DNA from: Sternotherus odoratus
Taxonomy: Eukaryota; Chordata; Testudines; Kinosternidae
Reading direction: 5' to 3'
Assembly (NCBI GenBank): GCA_032164245.1
Contig: JAVMKO010000003.1
Coordinates: 63,062,390-63,126,389 of the forward strand
Length of the DNA stretch: 64,000 nucleotides
This document shows, one piece after another, positions 24,801 through 35,976 of the stretch. Within the stretch, counting starts at the first letter, position 1. Each line of letters begins with the position of its first letter. Under the pieces are notes generated by a model. That model was not told where the DNA came from. It saw only the letters and a program-made list of their open reading frames with translations, and did no database searches. A program made the translations under genes and the position numbers.

Positions 24801-25889
24801 AATGTTTGAGTCTTCAGAAGAGGGCTTAAGTGGTAGTTATGTGATGCAAAGTGCTTTCACAAGCTCCAGAGGGATGAGTGAATCATATGAAGAGAAAAAC
24901 CTTTGAGTCAGATTCTGGGCTGCATTGCATTACCTCAGCAGAGAGAAGCAGCCATAAAGCTGCTGCACGGGGACTCCTGTACACTCCCCCAACAGGGGGG
25001 AACCCTAGGGTGCCATTGAGCTTGCTCTATGCCATGGACATTCACTTCCCTCCCTCCTGCCTACGGAGCAGAGTGCATGGCTTTCAGTAGGTGACCACCG
25101 CCGTTTGCATTATTCAGCAACTGTAAATTATGGCTGGGCCAGCTTGACTGGAGAGGATTGTTGGGATGGGGAGTAGAAAGGTGGTTAAAGTTATCACTCT
25201 CCTCAGAGTCTGGTTTAATATGGGGGGAGGGGTTGATCAGGTTTCAGGCATACAGTACTGAGTCCAAACTTGGGACAGCTGTGGATCTAGCTCTTTTTTT
25301 AATGTATGGTTTTGCTTAAATGCAAATGCAAAGATTTTCCTATGGATTTGCTTAAATGCCTGCCTCCCCACATATATCAAAATAAACCCATGAAGAGAAA
25401 TTGCAGTAGTTTAATAAGTACAGAAATCAACAAAAGTAAAACAGAAGTAACATCCCCAGGGGGAATTTTCACCGCATATTGTATGTATAATGAACAAGAA
25501 TCCTTATGTTGCATGAAAAACCTGCAGGATCACAATTCTACTTACATAGTTGGTAAAAATAAACATATGTTCATCTTGAATAACAATTCATTTGCCTTAT
25601 AAGCAACTTTTAAGGATACATATCTCAGTTGAAGCTGAGTGAACCTGATCTGCTTTCCCTTCAATATAGTCAAAAAAATGTTACAGCCTTCCCCAGTGAG
25701 AATGGTCCAGGATTTGAAAGCTATGAATTACCCCATGATTAAGTACTTATTACTTTTTATCCAACACAGTGTATAATGAAAGGTTAGTGTTATGGTGGAT
25801 GAGTGTAAGCGTCAAATGGGCTTTAAGGGTGATTGTAATGCAAATGAAGGCAGAGACATTTCATAACCTGAAAAGTCACTTGTGGACAC
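21896..25889. other. Non-genic stretch, very AT-rich in the middle
   Basis: No gene recognised. 22544-22590 has tandem palindromes GATTTAAATC. 22700-23460 is strongly AT-rich with TATA runs. About 24780-25090 has a more balanced composition and may be an old repeat, but I cannot name it. A short (GA)n lies near 23620. Confidence 0.5.
22544..22582. repeat. Cluster of GATTTAAATC palindromes
   Basis: GATTTAAATC occurs at 22544-22553 and 22559-22568, followed by a third, partial copy AATTTAAATC. Together they form overlapping inverted repeats. The motif is known to me as the edge of a dispersed sauropsid repeat, but the element's other end is not found. Confidence 0.4.
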
Positions 25890-25894
25890 AAGTC

Positions 25895-27268
25895 TGTCTG
25901 TTACAGCTTTCCCCCTATTCCATTTTGTTTCTTACAGCTGTCCCCTTACTCCATTTTGTTTTTGTTCTCCTCCTGTGGCTGCCCCTCCCTGGCTGTTAAG
26001 TTGTTTACCAGGGCCACTGCCCTTCTCAAAGGGAGAGCCCCTTAAGTTGTTTACCAAGAGCCATTGCCCTTCTCAAAGGGATGGCCACTTGTGCTGCATG
26101 CTAAGTGGGACAACTGCCCTGTTCAAAGGGTTGGTCCTGTTATCACCTTGTTAAACCTGGGCTCGGTGTAGGGTAGGCAATGTCCAGAGCTGCAAGACCT
26201 AATGTGTTTTTGAGATCCTGAGCATGAGTCATAGGCCTCATGTGCTTTTGAGTCATGAGGTGGGAACTCACGCCTATGGTCCAGGACTCTGCCCAGGCAT
26301 GTCTATATGCTCACCTGCAGTTTTTCCCTGAATCTCCTCCCCTGTGACAGAAGGAGCCTATCAGGATTACTGGCGGGGAAACTGCCTGAGTTTGCCTTTA
26401 AGAACAGGCATTTTTGAAACAAACATCAGAAAGGTCCCTGCATTGCTACCTGGTCTGATCAGCCGGGGGTTCTGGGGGGTCCTTTCTCCGCTCTCGTTTT
26501 ATTTTTGAGTGTACCCCAGTTTTTAAACCCCCCCCCCACGAAGAACGAATTGCTGCCTGAGAGACCTCCTGATTATCAAGACCGTGCCGAGCCCTCCTTG
26601 CTTCTTCTGAAGTTGTTGCTGCTTCTGCCTTTGTTGCTGCCTTGGGGACTGGTAAGAATCCCTCTGTGATACTTTCTATACTTTTATTACTTTAGCTGCT
26701 GGCTCTGTTTCCCCAGCACACAGACTCAAACTAAACCTAGGTCTGTGTCTTAAAACCTCTCTTAAACTCCTTGGTCTGTATCTCTAATCTGTTTCTTGCT
26801 TTGCAGTGCCTTTGCTGCTAGAAATAAGCCTGTGCCTTCCTGGACTGTATCCTGGGCTGCCAGCTTGCAGCCACCACTAGTTAAAACCCCCTCCCCCCTT
26901 GGAGCTGTATCCTGGGCGCACACCACTCTGCCCTCTGAAACTACCCCTAGTATAAGGTGCACCCATTAGGTTAGATTTTGTCTTTTAGTCTAGATAAGTT
27001 GTAATTTCATTTTGCATAGCTGTAGTTAAGTTAGGTTTAGGAAATTGCTTGCATTGTACCCTGTAAGTTAGCCTTAAAGAATTGTTGCATTGTGTTTTGT
27101 TACTTCCTAATTTGTGTAGTTTTGGTTAAGTTAAATCATAGATAAGATTTTGCTGTGTTTTGTATAATTGTCTCTCTGCTGTTTAAACTTGCAGCCTGTC
27201 TGTTCTGTGTCTCCCTGAGTTTAAATCTCCCTCCACCACGTGCTCCTCTTCCCCCATCCCCCAACCTT

Positions 27269-27366
<98 letters not shown>

Positions 27367-27844
27367 ATTTCTCCCCCTCTCTGCTGTTTCAACTTATAGC
27401 CTGTCTTCTCTCTCTCTTTCTAGCATAAAACCCCATTGGTTACCCCTTTTCTCTCTAACACACCTCACATTTTACATTTACACCACTGAGACACATTTTT
27501 ACCTAAAATTGTTGGTTATTTAACACATTTTACCCATACTGTTAGTCGGTTACATGCTGCTGTGACACACTCTTTACATAGAAATTGTTAGCTACCTGTT
27601 ACATTTATGCTTCAGTGTTAATTGGTTACCAACTGTATTGTACCCCACTGTATTGTACCCCACTATTGAAACCCCCTATCCCATTTACCAAAAGAAACCC
27701 CTCCCCAATTGTCTACTTTAACAAGCCCCATACCCCTCACTATTGAATTTTCCCTGTTTTTGCATTTTCTTAATAAAGTTTATTTTGCACCCCACCTGTG
27801 TGGTAATTGCTCCCCAAGATCCCATATACCTGCTGGCAGGGACA
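25895..27844 (+). mobile_element. Long solo LTR, 1950 bp, with 5-bp TSD (copy A)
   Basis: Ends are TGTCTGTTACAG and GGCAGGGACA. Perfect direct repeats AAGTC flank it (25890-25894 and 27845-27849). Poly(A) signal AATAAA at 27772-27777 gives plus orientation. The sequence matches copy B (31682-33644) over nearly the whole length, including GAGGGTGCCC-type G/C runs near 26520 and the 3' phrase CCCATATACCTGCTGGCAGG. It differs by a roughly 95-bp CT repeat. No open pol or env frame; ORFs inside are chance. The class of the parent element cannot be told from a solo LTR. Confidence 0.9.
27271..27366. repeat. (CT)n microsatellite inside LTR copy A
   Basis: Almost pure CT dinucleotides for about 95 bases, ending at TTCTCTATTT. 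Absent from LTR copy B at the equivalent place (near 33190), so it expanded after the copies separated or contracted in B. It creates a spurious Leu-Ser repeat ORF. Confidence 0.95.
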
Positions 27845-28199
27845 AAGTCAATGCCATGTACTTTGTGGTGAGAAAGAAAATTCAAGGTACCATGACAAAA
27901 GTATAGCAAAGCTAGTGTTATGAGTTTCTGGTGGAGAAAGATGGGTTTGATGGATTAAAGCTAGTAAGACTCTTCCGAAAAAGGAACTCCCTCATTAAAA
28001 GTATAACTGGTCATGGTGCAAGGAACTTTTAAACAAAAGTTGATAACATTTTGATGAAAATTCCAGAAAATATAATGAATGGAATATTTATAAAACTAGT
28101 AGAATGAAACAGTCTATTTTTTAAAGTAAGAGCAATTCTAACACACAAGGAATAATTAAGACACCAGTCTTGATTTAAGGATTTTAAAGGATGGAAAAT

Positions 28200-28610
28200 C
28201 TAAAAAATCTTAGGTGCATTGTTAAAACTCATTGTTAAACATTTACACAAACTTTCGAGCCTCAATTTTTCTAGCTTCATCTTCAAGGAATTAGATCTTG
28301 TTATATCTTTGTCTGCAAGATTAAAAAGATTTCTATTAGCACTCTTTTTCTCCTGACATAGGTACCTAAACACCACAATAAAGTCACTTCTTAATCTTCT
28401 CTTGGAGAACCTAAATAGAATGAGCTTCTTTAGTATCTCACTGTGGAAGAAAATTGTCCAGACCTCTAGCAGCTCTTTTCTGGATCCTTTCCAATTTTTC
28501 AATGTCGTATGCAAATTGTTGACATCAGAAATGGATACAGTATTCAAATAATAATTTCACATGTCTGGTCTTCAGTGGCTATGCCAATTGTACTGAGGAG
28601 CATCTGCTAG
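28200..28610 (-). pseudogene. CR1 LINE, C-terminal end of ORF2, decayed
   Basis: CR1 is a non-LTR retrotransposon of amniotes. The minus-strand frame at 28200-28547 carries the signature at the end of CR1 ORF2: FSKRRLRSDFIVVFRYL and then LFNLADKDITRSNSLKMKLE. The upstream part near 28500 (minus) corresponds to the phrase on subunit pairing in CR1 but has frameshifts. Strongly 5' truncated, as usual for CR1. No reverse transcriptase catalytic motif remains. Confidence 0.8.
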
Positions 28611-29149
28611 TGCAAATCTGCTATGCCAGGGAACTCTTCCTCCTCTGCCTCCCACTGCTCCATCATGAAATCTGTTAGGTACATTGGGTGGGTCAGAAAA
28701 TGCCACTAAAATGTTCACCAGCAGCTCACGGATGCTCTACGCATTTCCGGATACAGGAGTGAAAGTACAAGCAAGAGAAGTTCTTCAAAAGACTCCTTCT
28801 CCATGTTGCCTGCACCAGTAGCTTGGAGCACACAGACCAAAATTACTCCTCAGCAGTGTTGGTGGGCTGTTCAAACTTCCTGTAACATGCAGGTTGAGCA
28901 TTAAAGATTTCCCACAGTGCAGCACAAGTCAAAATGCTAGAGCAGCTACATCTCAGAAAGGCACTAGGGACTCTGGTATATAGTTTGTTTGACTCAGGTC
29001 TATGCACTGCAGTATGGATGCCAAAGCCCCAGGTTCCAGCCTGGGTTAGAAAAGTCTTCATGATGGGTTAAGAATCAGTGTAGACACTCAAGCCCAGGGT
29101 TCTCTAGCATGGGTCAGCTGAATCAAATCCCACTAACCCTGGATTTAAA

Positions 29150-29335
29150 CTGTGGTGTAGATATACCCTATGATTTGATGGGATTATGCATTATGATTCA
29201 CTTGATGATTGTCTGTTCTGTTCATTCCCTCTGGGACACCTGGTGTTGGTCACTGTCAGAAGACAGGATACTAGGCTAGATAGACCTTTTGGTCTGACCC
29301 AGTAGGGCCATTCTTATGTTCTTATGGACATCCAC
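29150..29335 (+). mobile_element. CR1 LINE 3' end
   Basis: CR1 3' tail in sense orientation: CTCTGGGACACCTGG, GACAGGATACTAGGCTAGAT, GGTCTGACCCAGTAGGGCC and the terminal short repeats ATTCTTATGTTCTTATG at about 29312-29328. 5' truncated. Confidence 0.85.
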
Positions 29336-30254
29336 CTGTAGAGATCAGATTGCAGAAATGGGCTTTAGATCATACATTATTCCAGATGGGGACCTATGTA
29401 TATGTTTTGTGAAGCACCTAACACACTTTTGGTTGATGTAAGGGAAGTAATCATTTCTTTTATCAAAATGCATTACTTTGTGGGTAGCAGTTAACTAGAT
29501 GATTCAGCACTGAGATAAACCCAGCTCTCTTAAAACAAAAATGGCTGCTGTGGCTATTGGATGTCCTCTGAAGAGAAGTAGATTTCAAACCGATTCATTT
29601 ACACAGAAAGTTACCCAGCTGTTAAATGAAAATTTGGGCATATATTTCAAAATCAGGTCCTTTATATGAAATGGAGATTATAACCCACAGGAGTAGTAAA
29701 GCTGTTGGGGGTCCATGAGTTTTAAGAGAAAATTGATTCTTCTAATGAGTTTTGAACTCAGTATTACAAGCATAGGACATTCAGAACAATTACCCAGTCT
29801 AAATAAGTTTCCTCCCTAGCTCTGTGCAAGAGTTATGTGGCTGATAGGATGGTCAGGAAGGGAAATGATACACAATAGAACCCATCAATTACTAAAATAA
29901 TTTAATTATTGTTTATTTATTAAGGACTGCAGGGACTGGCCAGTGTTTTCATTAGAATTTGTAAGTATACGTAAGAAGTTGCTGTCTGTTATCACTGCAG
30001 ACATTTTATGCTCCAGTTTGCATATCTTCTAGAAAAGTACCAAAAAGGCTCATTTCTTCAATCTGACTAAGAGGTTGAAGACTGTTTCACTTCTTCAGGA
30101 CAGTCTGCACATTGTTTTTAAAGAACAGTCTAAATAAATAAATGAACCATAAGGAGATGAATAAAACAAGATTAAAAATATAGAAAAAACAGATTTAAAA
30201 ACTCAAAGAAACTCTATGCATCACATATCTAGACATACTATTTTTTAAAAGTCT

Positions 30255-30420
30255 ATATTCTTATTTATTTATACTGCAGTAACACTTAACAACACTATTT
30301 ATGGATCAGGAACCCATTATTCTGAAAAATGTACAAACACCATAAAAAGATGGTTCCTGTCCAATGGATCTTACAATCGAAGTATAAGAGTAGAGAGAAG
30401 AGGTGGATACAGCAGACATG
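30255..30420 (+). mobile_element. MIR-related SINE fragment
   Basis: Phrases GTACAAACACCATAAAAAGA, GGTTCCTGTCC and GGATCTTACAATCGAAGTAT follow the order of a sauropsid MIR-related SINE. Diverged. Confidence 0.5.
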
Positions 30421-30804
30421 GGAAGCTCAATGTAACTATGAGAAAATACTAGGTGGCATGATGAGCAGTGTTTTTTGACTTTGGCAGTATGTTTTAAAAA
30501 AGAAAAGAGAGCTGTTTACAGGGAGCAACTCCCACGCACAATGTTACAACAAAATAAACAATGGATTTCATTCCTAAAGTGTCTATCCTTTCCTCCCCTC
30601 TGCCGTTTTGGCAGATAGCATGTCAGAGACAATCTTTGTTATCCATTGCCTTGTGTTATCTTTTTCCTCCCTTGGGTCATCGGTTATACCTTTTAGGTAA
30701 GTTTGACCTTGCTGCCTGTAATGTCACCCATAAAAATATCTACTCAGATGCAGAGTTCCCTTCTGAAATGTCCACTGATTGTGTCCCAGATTCATTCTAT
30801 TTAA

Positions 30805-30945
30805 AGGTTTAAGATTAGCAGCCGTGTTAGTCTGTATCCGTAAATAAAACGAGGAAGACTTTGTAGCACCTTAGAGACTAACCAGTTTATTTCAGCATAA
30901 GCTTTTGTGGGCGATAGCTCTTATATGGACCTCATCAGTCTTTAA
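30805..30945 (-). mobile_element. Penelope-like element fragment with hammerhead core
   Basis: On the minus strand the order is hammerhead core CTGATGA (plus 30932-30938), stem II, AAAA where GAAA is expected (plus 30903-30906), AGCTTATGCT as a 3-bp stem III with tetraloop, then GGTTAGTCTCTAAGGTGC and CAGACTAACACGGCTGC. The last two contain complementary segments (AGACTAAC / GTTAGTCT) that can form stem I. PLEs carry hammerhead ribozymes in their terminal repeats (established). The catalytic G12 is A here, so self-cleavage should be lost. Confidence 0.7.
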
Positions 30946-31414
30946 TATTCTTATTCGGGGTACAGTTTCCTTGGAGCAAGTAAGAGTTTTTGTTCCTGAT
31001 ATTCCGGTACTATTTTTACAACTAGCCAGGTAATTTTGAAGGCACTATATACATAATTGTTTCCCAGACCATCCTCATATCGTTTCTAATTTTGTATCTC
31101 TTACTGCACAGATTATCTTCCCTTTTGTCCTAGCTAACAACTATATTTATATGTTACTTGTCCTTGCTGGAAGTGTTAACCTGAATTCAATGGGCAATCT
31201 GCCATGCACCTAAATTTAAAAAGAATAGGCTCAAACTTCTTTAATTTTCTCCACATTAATTCTACTCTATAACAAATGCAAAAAGACAGGTTAGGACAGG
31301 CCCTTCTATCTCAGTGAATGATATTTGCATGATAGTGGAAGAAGTTTTTCCTGTTCAGTTTTTCACCAAAAAAACCTAAATAAAGTCTGTTTCTAAGATG
31401 AAAGTCCACCAGAC

Positions 31415-31681
31415 ATACTTATTTACTTACTTATGCCTGTCACCCCAGTCGGGGGATGGGCCACCAACCACAGATCTCCAGAGTCCTCTATCCCGGGCCA
31501 TTCTCTCTAGCTGGTTCCAGGTGTAGCCCATTTTGGTGGTGTCAGCCTGAAGGTCGTGTCGCCAGATGTACTTTGGACGGCCTCTTTTCCGCTTGCCTTG
31601 GGGGTTCCACCGCAGTGCCTGTCTGTGATGTTGGTTGGCTGTTTGCGTAGTGTGTCCTATCCAGCCCCACCTTCTCCTTCT
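31415..31681 (-). pseudogene. RTE-like LINE, 3' end segment
   Basis: Continuation, on the far side of LTR copy B, of the LINE at 33645-35098. The minus-strand frame includes WGWIGHTLRK, then after frameshifts GKRKRGRPK, a basic motif common at the C-terminus of this LINE group. The 3' end near 31415 is a short AAGT-type tandem tail on the minus strand (plus ACTTATTTACTTACTTATG), as in RTE elements. Removing the LTR and one CTTCT copy brings the two halves into one reading frame. Confidence 0.75.
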
Positions 31682-33644
31682 TGTCTGTTACAGCTTTTCC
31701 CCTACTCCATTTTGTCTGTTACAGCTGTCCCCTTCTCCATTTTGTTTTTGCTCTCCTGTGGCCGCCCCTCCCTGGCTGTTAAAATTATTTACCAGGGCCA
31801 CTGCCCTTCTCAAAGGGAGGGCCCCTTAAGTTGTTTACAAAGAGCCATTGCCCTTCTCAAAGGGATGGCCACTTGTGCTTAAGTGGGATAACTGCCCTGT
31901 TCAAAGGGTTGGTCCTGTTATCACCTTGTTAAACCTGGGCTCGGTGTAGGGCAAGGCTCTGTTCAAGCTGTAAGACCAATGTGCTTTGAAGATCCTGGGC
32001 ATGAGTCATAGGCCTCATGTGCTTTTGAGTCATGAGGGGGAACTCTGTCCAGGCATGTCTCTATACTCACCTGTAGTTTTTCTCTGAACTCCTCCCCTGT
32101 GACAGAAGGAGCCTATCAGCATCACTGGCAGGGAAACTGCCTGAGTTTGCTTTTAAGAACAGGCATTTTGAAACTAGCATCAGAAGGGTTCCTGCATTGC
32201 TACCTGGCCTGATCAGGCAGGAGTTCTGGGGGGTCCTTTCTCCGCTCTCGTTTTATTATTGAGCGTACCCCCGTTTTTAAACCCCCCCCCGCTCTCGTTT
32301 TATTATTGAGCGTACCCCCGTTTTTAAACCCCCCCCCCGCTCTCGTTTTATTTTTGAGCGTACCCCCGTTTTTAACCCCCCACCCCACGAAGAACGAATT
32401 GCTGCCTGAGAGACCTATTGCTGATCAAGACCGTGCTGAGCCTTCTTCTGATGTTGATTGCTGCTTCAGTCTTTGCTGCTGTCTGGGGACTGGTGAGAAC
32501 CTCTCTTCTGTGAAACTTTCTATACTTTAGCTGCTGGCTTTGTTTCCCCAACACACAGACTTAAACTCTGTGTCTTAAAACCTCTCTTAAACTCCTTGCT
32601 TAAAAACCTCTCTTAAACTCCTCCTTAAACTCTGTTTCCCCAACACACAGACTTAAACTCCTTGCTTAAAACCTCTCTTAAACTCCCCTTGGTCTGTGTC
32701 TCAAAACCTCTCTTAAACTCCCCTTGGTCTGTGTCTCAAGACATACCCTTAAACTCCCCTTGGTCTGTGTCTTAAAACCTCTCTTAGACTCAAACTAAAC
32801 CTTGGTCTGTATCTATAATCTGTTTCCTGTGCCTTCCTGGACTGTATCCTGGGCTGCCAGCTTGCAGCCATCTCCCTCCCCCCTTGGAGCTGTACACCAC
32901 TCTGCCCTCTGAAACTACCCCTAGTATAAGGTGCACCCATTAGGTTAGATTTTGTCTTTTAGTCTAGATAAGTTGTAATTTCATTTTGCATAGCTGTAGT
33001 TAAGTTAGGTTTAAGAATTGTTGCATTGTGTTTTGATATTTGCTAATTTGTGTAGTTTTGGTTAAGTTAAATCATAGATAAGATTTTGCTGTGTTTTGTA
33101 TAATTGTCTCTCTGCTGTCTGCTCTGTGTCTCCCTGAGTTTAAATCTCCCCCCACCACGTGCTCCTCTTCCCCATCCCCCAACCTTTACTTCTCTGCTGT
33201 TTCAACTTACAGCCTGTCTTCTCTCTCTCTTTCTAGCATAAAACCCCATTGGTTACCCCCTTTTCTCTCTAATACACCTCACATTTTACATTTACAGTTT
33301 TATCTAAAGTTATTGGTTATTTAACACACTTTATCCATGCTGTTAGTTGATTATATGCTGCTGTGACACACTTTTTACATAGAAATTGTTAGCCACCTGT
33401 TACATTTATGCTTCAGTATTAATTGGTTGCCTACTGTATTATACCCCACTGTATTGTACCCCACTATTGAAATCCCCTATCCCATTTACTAAAAGAAACC
33501 CCTCCCCAATTGTCTTCTTTAACAAACCCCATACCCCTCACTATTGAATTTTCCCTGTTTTCACATTTTCTTAATAAATTTATTTTGCACCCCACCTGTG
33601 TGGTAATTGCTCCCCAAGATCCCATATACCTGCTGGCAGGGACA
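31682..33644 (+). mobile_element. Long solo LTR, 1963 bp, with 5-bp TSD (copy B)
   Basis: Ends are TGTCTGTTACAG and GGCAGGGACA as in copy A (25895-27844). Perfect direct repeats CTTCT flank it (31677-31681 and 33645-33649). AATAAA at 33583-33588. It is inserted in an RTE-like LINE, so it is younger than that LINE copy. It differs from copy A by a triplication of a 47-48-bp unit and by a cluster of AAACTCC/GGTCTGTGTCT repeats at about 32570-32790. No coding capacity. Confidence 0.92.
32244..32385. repeat. Three tandem copies of a 47-48-bp unit in LTR copy B
   Basis: GCTCTCGTTTTATT begins at 32244, 32291 and 32339, each followed by TTGAGCGTACCCCCG and a C-run. LTR copy A has one unit (near 26492). 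The C-runs at unit edges suggest slippage as the mechanism. Confidence 0.9.
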
Positions 33645-35098
33645 CTTCTGATTTCTTCCTCTGCTGGGAGTTGACGGGTCCTCTCCAAGAGGTGGTTGTT
33701 GCTGATGGTGTCTGGCCAGCGGATCTGGAGAATCCTTCTGAGGCAGCTGTTGATGAAGGTCTGGATCTTCCTGGTGGTTGTTTTGGTTGTCCTCCAGGTT
33801 TCAGCTCCATACAGTAGGACTGATTTCACGTTGGAGTTGAACAATCGAATCTTTATTGCCAAAAACAGCTCTCTGGAGCTCCAGATGTTCTTGAGCTGTA
33901 AGAAGGCTGCTCTTGCCCTACCAATCCTTGCTTTGATGTCTGTGTCTGTGCCACCCTGCTGGTCGATGATGCTGCCTAGGTAGGTGAAGGACTGCACTTC
34001 TTCCAGGGGGCTTCCATTCAGTGTGACTGGGTCACTGCTAATGGAGTTGATCTTGAGGATCTTGGTCTTGTCCTTGTGGATGTTGAGGCCAACCTGTGAT
34101 GACGTGGCTGCCACTACGCTGGTTTTCTCTTGCGTTTGCTGTGCGAAACGAGTGCAAGGTCGTCAGCAAAGTCCAGGTCATCGAGCTGGGTCCACAACGT
34201 CCACTGGATTCCATTCCTGCGCTCGTAAGTGGATGTCTTCATAATCCAATCGATGACGAGGAGAAAGAGAAATGGTGACAACAAGCATCCTTGTCTGACT
34301 CCAGTTCGCACCTGGAAGCTGTTTGTGAGCTGCCCTCCATGGATCACTCTGCAGTGTAAGCCGTTGTATGAGTTCTTGATCAGGTTGACCACCTTTGCTG
34401 GGATGCCATAGTGCCGAAGGAGCTTCCAGAGGGTCTCTCGATCCACGCTATCGAACGCTTTCTCATAGTCAACAAAGTTGATGTACAATGAGGAGTTCCA
34501 CTCCATGGACTGCTCGACTATGATGCGGAGTGTTGCTATCTGTTCTCCCGGAAGCCTGCCTGCTCATCTCGTAGCTGTGGATCAACGGCATCCTTCATTC
34601 TCTCTAAGAGGACTCAGTTGAAGATCTTCCCTGGCACCGAAAGGAGTGTGATTCCTCTGTAGTTGGCACAGTTGCTGAGGTCTCCTTTCTTGGGGATTTT
34701 GATGAGGTATCCCTCTTTCCAGTCTGCCGGAATCACTTCTTCTTCCCATATCTTCTCAAAGAGGGGGTACAGCATTTCCACTGAAGCATCCAGGTCTGCT
34801 TTCAGGGCCTCTGCTGGGATGTCATCAGGTCCAGCCGCCTTCCTGTTCTTCATCATGGTGATGGCTTTTCTGATCTCGTCTCTGGTTAGTTTGTCGCAAT
34901 TGATTGTGAGGTCCTTGTTGGCTGGGTCGATGTCTGGTGGATTTGGTGGTGCTGGTCTGTTCAGGAGTTCCTCAAAGTGCTCCGCCCATCTGTTCATCTG
35001 TTGTTCTATTCCTGTTATAGACTTTCCCTGCTTGTCTTTGACAGGACATTCTGGCTTGCTGAACTTTCCAGACAGTCGCTTGGTGGTGTCGTACAGCG
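33645..35098 (-). pseudogene. RTE-like non-LTR retrotransposon, reverse transcriptase part
   Basis: A non-LTR retrotransposon polyprotein copies its RNA at a nicked target. Order on the minus strand: KRLSGKFSKPECPVKD, NRWAEHFEELLNRP (thumb-side linker before RT), AAGPDDIPAEALK, NYRGITLLSV, FVDYEKAFDSVDR with the first catalytic Asp, GVRQGCLLSPFLF, DLDFADDLAL with the FADD catalytic pair, KTKILK, QSFTYLGS and LRRILQIRWPDTIS. Breaks: stop after GKIFN near 34614, frameshift near 34530, frameshift near 34114. The endonuclease domain is missing (5' truncation at about 35098). Catalytic residues survive but the frame does not. Clade assignment to RTE is inferred from these motifs. The 158-codon plus-strand ORF over it is antisense shadow. 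Confidence 0.85.
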
Positions 35099-35100
35099 GT

Positions 35101-35130
35101 TATGCATCCACAGACATAGGTGGATGCATA
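35101..35130. repeat. Perfect 11-bp inverted repeat at the LINE/CR1 junction
   Basis: TATGCATCCAC (35101-35111) and GTGGATGCATA (35120-35130) are exact inverted copies around the loop AGACATAG. It lies immediately outside the 5' truncation point of the RTE-like LINE. Confidence 0.9.
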
Positions 35131-35976
35131 ACCGGTTGAATGACTATTCTCAAAGAGTAATCACCGTTGGTTCACAGTCACCCGGAGGGACATACCAAGT
35201 GGAATTCCATAAGGGTATGTCCTGGTCCCAGTACTCTTCAATATTTTCATTAACAGCTTGGATGATAGAATGGAGGGTATGTATATAAAGTCTGTAGATA
35301 ACACCGATCAGGAAGAGGTCACAAACATTTTGGATAGCAGAATTAGAATACAAACTGATCTTGATAAACTGGATAATTGATCTGAAATCCCTAAGATAAA
35401 ATTCAATAACATAAGTGCAAAATACTACACTTTGGAAGGAAAATTCAAATGTACAACTACTGCAAGAGTGGATAAGATTTAAATATTATAGTGGATCACA
35501 AATTGAATATGAGTCAACATTGTGATGCTGTTGTGGAAAAGGCAAATGCCATTCTGGGATGTATTAACAGAAGGATCATATGTAAGACATGGGAGGTAAC
35601 TGTTCTTTTCTACCTGTCACTGGTGAAGTCTCATCTGGAGAACTGAGTCCAGTTTTTGGTGCCACACTTTAAGAACATTGTGAACAAATCCAGAGGTAAG
35701 GAACAAAAATTATGGTTAGAAATGTAACCTATAAGGAAAGGTTGAATTGGGGGTGTTCAGTCTAGATAAAAGAAGGCTGAGGGGGTGGGGCACAATAACA
35801 ATCTTTGAATATGTTAAAGGCTGTTATAAACAGAACTATTGTTCTTCATGCCCATCTAAAGTAGGATAAGAAGTAATTGGCTTAGTTTGCAGCAAGGGAG
35901 GTTTAGGCTAGATATTAAAAAAAATAACTATACAGATAGTTTAGCAGTGGAACATCTTATCTAGGCTATATAATCC
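35131..35976 (+). pseudogene. CR1 LINE ORF2 fragment, decayed (left part)
   Basis: Plus-strand frames show CR1 ORF2 signatures: VPVLFNIFINSLDD (part of the RT fingers and palm), then near 35305 VDNT where ADDT of the catalytic site is expected, ANAILGCINR near 35547 and YKERLNWG near 35730. Several frameshifts and stops. The catalytic aspartate pair is no longer intact (VDN). The CR1 continues at 36730 after an LTR-like insert. Confidence 0.78.

Larger units (their letters stand above)
27850..31414. other. Non-genic stretch with CR1, MIR-like and PLE pieces
   Basis: Holds the CR1 pieces (28200-28610 and 29150-29335), a MIR-like SINE (30255-30420) and a Penelope-like fragment (30805-30945), all listed. 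No host exon recognised in the rest. Confidence 0.5.

Noticed and set aside
27155..27523. 122-codon ORF with a long Leu-Ser run
   Set aside because: Produced by a CT microsatellite inside a solo LTR.
34663..35139. 158-codon plus-strand ORF
   Set aside because: Antisense of the RTE-like reverse transcriptase, which has the real motifs on the minus strand.
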